Shown here: one piece after another, positions 56,501 to 64,000 of the stretch
Layout: every line of letters starts with the position of its first letter
Numbering within the stretch: position 1 is the first letter of the stretch
Origin: Sarcophilus harrisii
Lineage: Eukaryota; Chordata; Mammalia; Dasyuromorphia; Dasyuridae
Length of the DNA stretch: 64,000 nt
Assembly: GCF_902635505.1 (NCBI RefSeq)
Contig: NC_045431.1
Coordinates: 7,037,001-7,101,000, forward strand
Direction: 5' to 3'
Position numbers and translations under genes: made by a program
The notes under the pieces: model-generated
Databases searched by the model: none
Seen by the model: only the letters and a program-made list of their open reading frames with translations
What the model was told of the DNA's origin: nothing

Positions 56501-56914
56501 CTTTTGGCCCCCACTCTTCACGTGCCAGAGGAGGATGAGAACTTGGTGGGTTGGGATTTCAGGGAAGGCTCCCTGGAGGAGAATAGCGTTTGATCTATGC
56601 CCCAGACAGATGGGCCAAGCACATCGTTCCACCCTTCCATGTTACCTACCTGGACCCAATGTCAGATGGAACATGCTTGTGCTGGAAAACCAATAAGTTC
56701 AGATCTACACAATGGAGGCTCTTGTTTCATAAAAGCCCTAAGCTACCCACCTCCTTTTTATCTGCAACCTTGCCCCTGATTGCAGTGCCCAGGTGTTTGC
56801 CAAGCAGGGTATTCCAGGACAGGATACTGAAAGGAGGGAAGAGAGTTATTTTCATTTGTAGCCAATTTTAGTCACAGATCTTTATGCCAATGGAAGACTT
56901 AGGAATACTCATCA
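56501..56914. other. Intron sequence, nothing recognised
   Basis: Single-copy. Confidence 0.45.
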
Positions 56915-57060
56915 GTACAAGAGAAAGAGAGAGGGACAGGGAGAGAGAAGAAAGGCGAAGGGGCAAAACGAGAAGGAAGAGGGAGAGAGAAACAGAGAAA
57001 TATACACACAGAGAAACACATGCACAGAGACACACACATAGACACAGAGAATCTCTTCCC
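56915..57060. repeat. GA-rich then CA-rich simple repeat
   Basis: Imperfect GAGAGA / GGAGAGA blocks followed by CACACAGAGA blocks. Confidence 0.9.
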
Positions 57061-57264
57061 TCACAAATGCTGGCTTCTAAATGTCTCTGAGATTCTAGGG
57101 CATTTATGAAATCTTGCTGAGGAATTCTTCCCAACCTTCTGTTTCTTTGCCTGAAGCTTGATCTGTTCTCTATAAAGCTGAGGAGACAAGAACAATATGA
57201 TGGGGCCACCCTGGTTTGTGAAAAGACAGGGGGTGGTTATATTATCTTCCTTTTCTCAGTTAAA

Positions 57265-57503
57265 TTAGATTTAATCATTCAGTTGTTTTTAGTCACGTCA
57301 GCTCTTTGTGACCCCATTTGGTAGAGGTAATGGAGTATTTTTTGTCATTTCCTTCTCCAGCTTGTTTTTACAGATGAGGAAACTGAGGCAATGACTTGCT
57401 CAGAGTTATACAATCAATGAGTGAGGTAGAATTTGAACTCGTGAAAATGAGTCTTCTTGACTCCAAACACAATGATCTGTCCACTAAGCCATGCAACTGC
57501 CCC
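57265..57503 (-). mobile_element. Marsupial CORE-SINE
   Basis: tcattcagttgtttttagtc, cagatgaggaaactgaggca, gaatttgaactcgtgaaaat, ctgtccactaagccatgcaa. Confidence 0.9.
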
Positions 57504-58159
57504 AGAAACTAGATGGGAGATTGGGGAAAAATGACAAAAGATATAAACTGATGACCATATGTGTCAGGTTAGTAGGGGGGATCCTTAGCCAAGAAAGGGT
57601 GAATGAGTCTTTGCCTACCCCATGGCTTCCTCTTGCTCATCCTGCTTACTTCCACATATGATAACCTTTCATATATCTTAGTGTGAATCTCAAACTCCAA
57701 AGAATAGGAACAATTGAAATGATCGTGACAATAGGTTATTCTTTGTTCACGAAGGCAGATGTTTTCATTGAGAAATTCAAGGTCTTATTTTCCAGGTAGC
57801 CATTAATCTAACCTCTTTGAGCAGCTTTTGAATTCTCTTCCATGTCCTTAGCTTGGATGTATGCTTGCAGGGGTTTGGGGACAAAGTGCCATGGCCATCG
57901 GGGACTGGATTGTAGAAACCACTTTATTTCCATGGAGTGAATAAAACTAGGAGAAACTTCTGTTGTTCCATAAAACTCTCATAGGTAAATCTAACTTCGT
58001 TTTGTTCCCCACTTCAAGACTCAGATAAATGTCTTGCCTGTGGTCTGCCATCATGTCTGAATTTGATTGGTGATGCAATACTTGGGGCAAAGGTAGCCTG
58101 GTTATAGGATATTCCAGTAACATGCATATGCTCCTAGTGGGAAGGTAGCAGGATGGGGA
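57504..58159. other. Intron sequence, nothing recognised
   Basis: Single-copy. Confidence 0.5.
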
Positions 58160-58265
58160 AATTGGGAAACAAGAGTTTGGGTCCTGATGGCTCCTAACTA
58201 CTTGTTTGACTTGGAGAAAGAGTTCTCATTTCCCTGTGTAAGATGAGGCAAATAGACTCTAAAGT
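58160..58265 (+). mobile_element. MIR-type SINE relic
   Basis: ctacttgtttgacttggaga, then gtaagatgaggcaaatagac. Confidence 0.55.
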
Positions 58266-58339
58266 TTTTTTGTGCCTTATGGTCTAAGCATCGTGGGCTT
58301 GAAGGGACCTTGGAGGGCACCTTATCCATCTACCTCATT

Positions 58340-59360
58340 TCATTTCATTTAAAATTTCATTTTACAATTATTTCTTTCACTTAACAAGCATTTTAATTTA
58401 TTTTTAATACACATTGTTTTATAAATCAAGTTTGGGAGAAAGAAATCAGAGCAAAAGGGAAAAACCCATAGAAGAGATTTAAAAACAAACAAACAAAAAA
58501 ATGAATACAGTTCTTTTTCTGGATTCAGATGGTATTTTCTGTCCAAAGTCTATTGGGTTTGCTTTGGATCACTGAACCATTGAGAAGAACCAAGTCTTTC
58601 ATAGTTGATCATTGCACATTCTTGCTTTTTTGTGTACTATCTATTCTTGGTTTTGCTTGTTTTGCTCAGCATCAGCTCATGTAGATCTTTCCAGGTGTTT
58701 CTACAATCGGCTTGTTCATCATTTTTTATAAAACAATAATATTCCTTTACCTTCATACACCACCACTTGTTCAGCCATTCCCCAATTGATGGGCATCTAC
58801 TCATTTTCCAATTCTTTGCTACCCCAAGAAGAGCTGATATAAACATTTTTGCACATGTGGATCCTTTTCCCTTCTTTATGATTTTCTTGGGATTATAGAC
58901 CCAGTAATAGCACTGCTGGCTTAAAATTATGCACCATTTGATACCCCTTAGGGTATAGTTTCAAATTGCTCTCTAGAATGATTAGATCATTTCACAACTC
59001 AACTAATAATGCATTAGTGTCCCAGTTTTCCCACATTCCCTCCAACATTTATCATTATCTTTTCCTGTCATCTTGGCCAATCTGAGAGGTGTGAGGGGGG
59101 TACTCCAGACTTGTTTAAGTTGTATTTTTTAAATTATAGTGATTTACAGCATTTTTTCATATGACTATAGATAACTTAATTTCCTCATCTGAAAATTGTT
59201 CATATCCTTGGATGTAAATATTTATTCAATTGGGGGATAACATATAAAGAACTGTGTCAAATTTATAAGAATACATTTTAGAAATGAGATCTTTATCAGA
59301 AACACTTGTAAAGATTTTTTTCCTAGCTTTTAACAAGTATTTTTTCCTTTTCCCTTTCTT
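58340..59360 (-). mobile_element. Older L1 3' half (antisense)
   Basis: Read antisense, ORF2 C-terminus is clear: MFISALLGVAKNWKMSRCPS, IGEWLNKWWCMKVKEYYCFI, KNDEQ, DLHELMLSKTSK. The 3' UTR differs from the young copies, and the frame is broken upstream. Confidence 0.9.
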
Positions 59361-59742
59361 CCCTCCACTGCCACTCCTGCCAAGTGAAAAAGAAAGAAAA
59401 AGGGGCAAATGTTTGTAGTCAAGGAACTTAAATGTCTGCATGGGCCATGCATGTGTCTCATTCTGCATCTTGTCCATCACCCCTCTGCCAAGAGGTGCCA
59501 AGAGATAGTATGCATCATCATTGGTCCTTGGGAACTGTGGTCTGTCATCACATTGAAACTTACCTTTCAAAGTTTCTTTTCTTTTTTTCCCTCATAACCT
59601 ATTTTTTATTCTGCATTTCCAGTCCAAAGGTCATTAGAAATGATTTTTCTTTCTAATGATTTTGTCATATAGATTGCTCTGGTTTTGCCCAATTCACTGC
59701 ATCATTTCATATTGGTTTTCCATTGTTCTCATTTCTTATAAC

Positions 59743-59850
59743 CCAATAATTTTCTTTTTTTTTTTTTACATTATTTATTGTTTATTGCTACCATTGATTT
59801 TATTCAAAGAGTAAAACACTGTATTCAGTTAAGCCGATCCAATAATTTTC
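59743..59850 (-). mobile_element. 84-bp retroposed fragment with 12-bp target duplication
   Basis: ccaataattttc occurs on both sides (59743 and 59839). The insert (59755-59838) begins with 13 T, so on the minus strand it ends in poly-A preceded by aataaa-like signals. The remaining ~70 bp match nothing I recognise. Confidence 0.7.
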
Positions 59851-59894
59851 TATTACATTTATGTACCATAATTTCTCTGGCCACTCCCCAACAG

Positions 59895-60826
59895 ATGGAA
59901 AGCCTTTTATTTTTTTTTATGTTATGTTATTTTATTTTTATTTATTTTTTTAAATTATAGTAACTTTTTATTGACAGAATCCATGCCAGGGTAATTTTTT
60001 TTTTACAACATTATCCCTTGCACTCACTTCTGTTCCGATTTTTCCCTCCCCTAGATGGCAAACAGTCCTATATATGTTGAATATGTCCTAGTATATCCTA
60101 GATACAATGTATGTGTGCAGATCCAAACATTTTTCTTGTTGCACAGGGAGAATTGGATTCAGAAGGTAGAAATAACCCAGGAAGAAAAACAAAAATCCAA
60201 ACAGTTTACATTCATTTCCTAGTGTTTTTTCTTTGGGTGTAGCTGCTTCTGTCCATCATTGATCAATTGAAACTGAATTAGGTCTCTTTGTCAAAGAAAT
60301 CCACTTCCATCAGAATACATCCTCATACAGTATCGTTGTTGAGGTATATAATGATCTCTTGGTTCTGTTCATTTCACTTAGCATCAGTTCATGTAACTCT
60401 CTCCAAGCTTCTCTGTATTCATCTTGCTGGTCATTTCTTACAGAACAATAATATTACATAACATTCATATACCACAATTTACCCAACCATTCTCCAATTG
60501 ATGGGCATCCATTCAGTTTCCAGCTTCTAGCCACTACAAACAGGGCTGCCACAAACATTTTGGCACATACTGGTCCCTTTACCTTCTTTAGTATCTCCTT
60601 GGGGTATAAGCCCAGTAGAAACACTGCTGGATCAAAGGGTATGCACAGTTTGATAACTTTTTGGGCATAATTCCAGATTGCTCTCCAGAATGGTTGGATT
60701 CGTTCACAGCTCCACCAACAATGTATCAGTGTCCCAGTTTTCCCGCATCCCCTCCAACAATCATCATTATTTTTTCCTGTCATCTTAGCCAATCTGACAG
60801 GTGTGTAATGGAAACCCTTTTATTTT
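59895..60826 (-). mobile_element. L1 3' end (antisense), second 3' UTR type, nested in older L1
   Basis: Target duplication atggaaagccttttatttt with one change at the right end. 3' UTR of the ttattgacagaatccatgcc type. Antisense ORF2 C-terminal frame open over about 60454-60792: RIQPFWRAIWNYAQKVIKLC, IPFDPAVFLLGLYPKEILKK. It ends at a gtcatcttagccaatctgac stretch. Confidence 0.95.
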
Positions 60827-60954
60827 CAAGTTCTTTTGCTACTACAACAAACTCTGCTGTACATATGTTTAATCATATAGGTCCTTTCCCTTTTTTAAAA
60901 ATTCCATTGAGAATATAGGTATAATGGTATTATCATTAGTTAAAATGTGTGCAA

Positions 60955-61065
60955 TTTAGTGACTTTTGTAATCTCTGTATTTTACAGATGAGTAACTGAG
61001 GCACAAGGGTCAAATGAGGTCCAGGATCTAGGATTTGAGTTCAGATCCTCTGAGGCCAAAAACAG
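60955..61065 (-). mobile_element. MIR-type SINE relic
   Basis: gtattttacagatgagtaac, gaggtccaggatctaggatt, gagttcagatcctctgag. Confidence 0.65.
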
Positions 61066-61304
61066 CATCGGTTTTTACTGGACCACACAGATTTTTGCTG
61101 TAACACATTCAACCATTTCTCAGATTGAAATTTTATTTAATGTGTGAAGATTTCCCTCCCTTCCCCCTTAAACTACTTTGCATATAAGAACCTGGGGATA
61201 AATAAATTCAGTCAACTTTGATAGGAGAATAAATGATGGAGAAATTGGTCTAAAGCATTGGGTACTGCATGGGGAAATCAGACCTAAATTTATTGGGGGA
61301 AGTC

Positions 61305-61400
61305 TTTATTTAAATCCAACAAATATCTATTAAGCACCTATTCTATATAAGGCATTGGCCTAGGAAATGAAGATGAAAAGATAAAAATGGACTATGTCCT
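61305..61400 (+). mobile_element. Ancient dispersed repeat scrap
   Basis: ctattaagcacctattctat, ataaggcattggcctaggaa. Confidence 0.45.
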
Positions 61401-61479
61401 TTATGGTTTAGCTAAGCCTCCTACAGGACTTGTTCTTGATCTGGTTTGGAACTCGGCTTCACTTACTCCAACTTCAATA

Positions 61480-61930
61480 TTCTTCCCACTACATCCTGAC
61501 TCTGATACTCTCTAACTGCATGGCCTTGAACAAGTCATCAATTTCCTCTTTTATAAAATTGTACTGTTGTTGAATCACTTCAGTCAAGTCCAACTCTTCA
61601 TGACCCTATTTGGGGTTTTCTTGGCAAAGATACTGGAGTGCTTTGCCATTTCTTACTCTAGCTCATTTAACAGATGAGGAAACTGAGGCAAACTGGGTTA
61701 AGTGACTTGTGCAGGGTCGGTAGTTAAGTATCTGAGGCCATCCTTGAATTTAGAAAGTCTTCCTGATTCCCGGCCCAGCACTCTATCTACCCTGGCACCA
61801 CCTAATTGCGTCATATAAAATGGAGGTAAATCATTTTTGTCCTAATTATTTTGTAGTATTTTTTGGTGAGGAAAATACTTTGTAAATATGGAAGTACTTT
61901 ATTAATGAATTACTGTTATTATCTCACAGA
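61480..61930 (+). mobile_element. MIR SINE split by a younger SINE
   Basis: Left half: catggccttgaacaagtcat, caatttcctcttttataaaa. Right half after 61821: ggaggtaaatcatttttgtc, then tttgtaaatatggaagtact. Confidence 0.75.
61552..61821 (-). mobile_element. Marsupial CORE-SINE inside MIR, with target duplication
   Basis: tataaaat on both sides. Internal ttcatgaccctatttggggt, aacagatgaggaaactgagg, gttaagtgacttgtgcaggg, cactctatctaccctggcac. Confidence 0.92.
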
Positions 61931-62123
61931 AGTCAATACAAATTTGACTGATTTTCTTTTTCATTGAGAAAAGTAAGGTCTTTATCAACTCTCCAATTCA
62001 ACCCAGTATTGAAATATCCAAAAATGAGACACTTAAATCCTTTGCTGATGGTTGATGTTAAAGAATTGAGTATTCTTTTTTCAATTGGACTCTACACAAA
62101 GATATTTTCTTTTTTTTCTGCAG

Positions 62124-62250
62124 AAAGGATTGTCTAAAAATATGGGAAGCTTTTGAAAAAGCATTCATTTCCAAGAACCCATGCAACATTACAGAAGAAG
62201 ATTATCAGCCACTGATGGCATTGGCTGCTCATCCTATACCTTGTAATAAG
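62124..62250 (+). CDS. CD38: CD38 exon 2
   Basis: The acceptor is a T-rich tract ending ctgcag; the donor is AAG followed by GTAAGT. The first base completes the Arg codon begun in exon 1. Translation: [42 protein letters not shown], ending at residue 121. FISK(H/N)[13 protein letters not shown] is nearly identical to human CD38. Cys82, Cys99 and Cys119 fall at the human residue numbers, and the Asn100-Ile-Thr glycosylation site is kept. Human Cys119 is one of the cysteines known to bear on the cyclase/hydrolase balance. One residue fewer than human lies at the exon start (R-K-D-C against R-H-V-D-C). The catalytic Trp and Glu residues are encoded by later exons, outside the window. Confidence 0.97.
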
Positions 62251-62744
62251 GTAAGTCACTGTTTGAACTTTGTAGATACACATTTGTATCCTGAATCACT
62301 CTGGTCAGATCTACTTTTGTATTATTAATGAAGTAGTTTTTAAAGAAATATTAATACTCACCAACTAAGAAAAGCCAACAGCACTGTGATGTGGGTAGGA
62401 GAAATTCCAAAGACCATGCTCACCTTCGCAGGGTAGGCCACTCTGTGCTGAAGAAGGCCTGGGGTGGATAGTCGTGGATAGGGGTTGCCTATAGCAACAG
62501 GGACTTTTGGGACATGATCTTTTTTATAAGGGATGAAACACTGTCCAACTACCAGAGACAATTTCTACTGCCATGGAAATAAATGTAAGTGGTGAGATGG
62601 AGAAAGCCATCTTGATTTAAGAGCCATTGAAGTGAGGAATTGTAGCAGAATAATTTTATGATCTGACGACAGATATTATAGTTATCAATAAGTAATTTAT
62701 CACCCCGCTAGAGCTTAAACTTCTTCAGGGAAGGGATGATGCCC
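62251..62744. other. CD38: Start of CD38 intron 2, nothing else recognised
   Basis: An L2-like scrap lies near 62700-62740 (ccccgctagagcttaaactt). No exon 3 was found up to the window end. Confidence 0.5.
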
Positions 62745-62935
62745 TATGTAATAATAATAACTCACATTTGTATAGTGCCTTAAGGCTTTCAAAGGACCAT
62801 GAGGTAAGTGGGAGAAACAATGTCTTTTTTGTTACATTGTTGTGGATTTTGAGGCTGAGGGTTTTCTAGTTGGTGTTAGTGTCAAGACTTGAACTCATCT
62901 CCCAAGTCCAAGGTGATCTGGTTAGTTTATGTTGC
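62745..62935 (-). mobile_element. MIR3-like SINE
   Basis: ataataactcacatttgtat, agtgccttaaggctttcaaa, gtgtcaagacttgaactcat. Confidence 0.7.
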
Positions 62936-62939
62936 CTTT

Positions 62940-63300
62940 CATAGGGAAGGACAAAGCATGAATTAGGTCTGGGATGAATACACAGTATTTGTTTTTTGAT
63001 TTCCCTTACATTTAGCATGGGACCCTGTATACAGAAGGGGCATAATGAATATTGGAGGAATGACAGCCTCTCTAAATCCTCCCTTATTCCTGGTTACCGT
63101 ACTCCCTAAAACTTCTGAAGAGTAGGCTTTCCTCTGCTTCAAGTCTTAGCTTTAGGCTCTCCCTTCCTCTGTGACATTCCTTTTGTCTACTCTAGACCGC
63201 CATTATATCTCTCCCCTCAGATGTCTCTCGGCACTTGGTGTCTACATCTCTCTTCTGATTTATTTCCTCCCCATTTGCATTTGTTTAGATGTTTCTCTTC
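62940..63300 (+). mobile_element. L2 3' fragments
   Basis: First piece ends ggggcataatgaatattgga. A second, from about 63070, has ctctgtgacattccttttgt and tttatttcctccccatttgc. Confidence 0.5.
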
Positions 63301-63934
63301 AAGCAGATTATAAACGATATGAAGAATCGGGTTTTATACTTCCAAGGAAAACCTCAGCATCAAAACCAGTGCCTCCCACCCAACAAACGCTCAGCCAATA
63401 TTTGTCCTTTTACAGGGACCAAGGACCCTACTAGGTATTAGTGAAGGCAGTTATACATACATGTGATTTGAGGGTTAGGACAAGACTCTCTTTTCCAGGA
63501 TTTCCTCCCACAGTCATCTTGGAGGTGCACATGTATTTTCCTTGGCTTGAATTTCTGAGCTTTAGCATTAAACCAAGAAAGGGCCACCTCCAGAATACAT
63601 TCAAATGTATTTGGGTCCACTGGGAAGGAAGGAGGATTGTTTGGAGAGCAGTTGGATAATAGCCCTCTCCCATAAGTGTAAACTTTGTCAGCTTCCCTGA
63701 GGTAGGTTTTGAAAATGGCAGGCATACAGTGGAGGCAAGAGTGGTGCAAAACAAACAAACAAACAAATAAACAACAACTAAAACACCCCCAAAAAACTCC
63801 AGTTGGAAGGCTGAGGTCAGTTTGATAAAAAGCTCATGCTGAGTATCTGGAAAGAGGGAAAGAAAATTTTTGGAAAGACAAATTCCACTCACTTTCTGCT
63901 TTTTCCTTGGGCTGTCCTGGCTTGGGATCAATCA
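63301..63934. other. Intron 2 sequence, nothing recognised
   Basis: Includes an (AAAC)n run near 63752-63775. Minus-strand frames up to 166 codons here have no domain. Confidence 0.45.
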
Positions 63935-64000
63935 TCTGGCAAATGTGTGACCTTGGACAAGTGACTGAGCCTGTCTTAGTCTCAGTTTCCCCATTTATAA
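63935..64000 (+). mobile_element. CORE-SINE running off the window end
   Basis: atgtgtgaccttggacaagt, tagtctcagtttccccattt. Confidence 0.75.

Larger units (their letters stand above)
59570..60955 (-). mobile_element. Old L1 3' part serving as host for two insertions
   Basis: Pieces at 59570-59754, 59839-59894 and 60827-60955 join in order: tcatttcttataacccaata, tgtaccataatttctctggc, acagatggaaagcctttt, then caagttcttttgctactaca and tcatataggtcctttccctt. Two later insertions separate them. Confidence 0.75.
14007..62123 (+). other. CD38: CD38 intron 1 (about 48.1 kb)
   Basis: Bounded by the GTGAGA donor and a polypyrimidine-CAG acceptor. Phase 2 at the left (two bases of an Arg codon) is completed by the first base of exon 2. 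It holds mostly retrotransposon relics, plus the tandem duplication at 43.1-51.1 kb. No additional exon was recognised inside it. Confidence 0.9.

Noticed and set aside
63171-63434. Candidate CD38 exon 3 after a ctcttcaagcag acceptor-like site
   Set aside because: The translation lacks the LWS..KDLAHQ..FTLEDTLLGY-type sequence expected for exon 3.
63431-63931. 166-codon minus frame
   Set aside because: Partly low-complexity (AAAC)n, no domain recognised, intron context.
1-64000. Endogenous retrovirus or LTR element
   Set aside because: No paired LTRs, primer-binding site or recognisable gag, pol or env sequence was seen. The reverse-transcriptase traces are L1, L2 or CR1 type.
1-64000. tRNA, rRNA or small nuclear RNA genes
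   Set aside because: Only tRNA-derived SINE heads were seen, and none forms a convincing intact RNA gene.

Overview
The window is vertebrate, and almost certainly marsupial, genomic DNA: one split protein gene set in a dense bed of retrotransposons. The marsupial call rests on the repeats: CORE-SINEs that end in a GAGCTGGAGAAGG-type tail, MIR and L2 relics, and L1 3' ends of a type I associate with Australian marsupials. A dasyurid is my best guess, but the species cannot be proved from this sequence alone.

The gene is CD38 (ADP-ribosyl cyclase / cyclic ADP-ribose hydrolase) on the + strand. Exon 1 (13771-14006) encodes a short cytosolic tail, a membrane anchor and the start of the ectodomain. 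Exon 2 (62124-62250) encodes the segment with the CNIT glycosylation site. Both splice junctions are canonical and in matching phase. The first intron is about 48.1 kb. Exon 3 and later exons lie beyond the right edge. A CpG-rich promoter region covers exon 1, and a 41-bp minisatellite lies about 0.5 kb upstream. The first 13.1 kb hold repeats and single-copy sequence, with no recognisable exon of the paralogous neighbour BST1.

Layout: 1-13.1 kb, upstream flank with SINEs, L2, two L1 3' ends and an inverted duplication at 1.8-3.0 kb. 13.1-14.3 kb, minisatellite, CpG island and exon 1. 14.3-41.9 kb, intron with MIR, L2, CR1-like and L1 relics and a 410-bp polypyrimidine tract at 37.3-37.7 kb. 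41.9-51.5 kb, a cluster of L1 3' ends, all antisense to CD38, containing a recent tandem duplication of about 4 kb. 51.5-62.1 kb, more relics including L1-in-L1 nesting at 59.6-61.0 kb. 62.1-64 kb, exon 2 and the start of intron 2.

The most informative structure is the tandem duplication (43097-47017 and 47018-51066). It has the marks of unequal crossing-over between two L1 fragments: the outer L1s each keep matching target-site duplications, while the middle L1 carries the left flank of one and the right flank of the other. No tRNA, rRNA, CRISPR array or recognisable endogenous retrovirus was seen. The long open frames in simple repeats and LINE remnants are not host genes.
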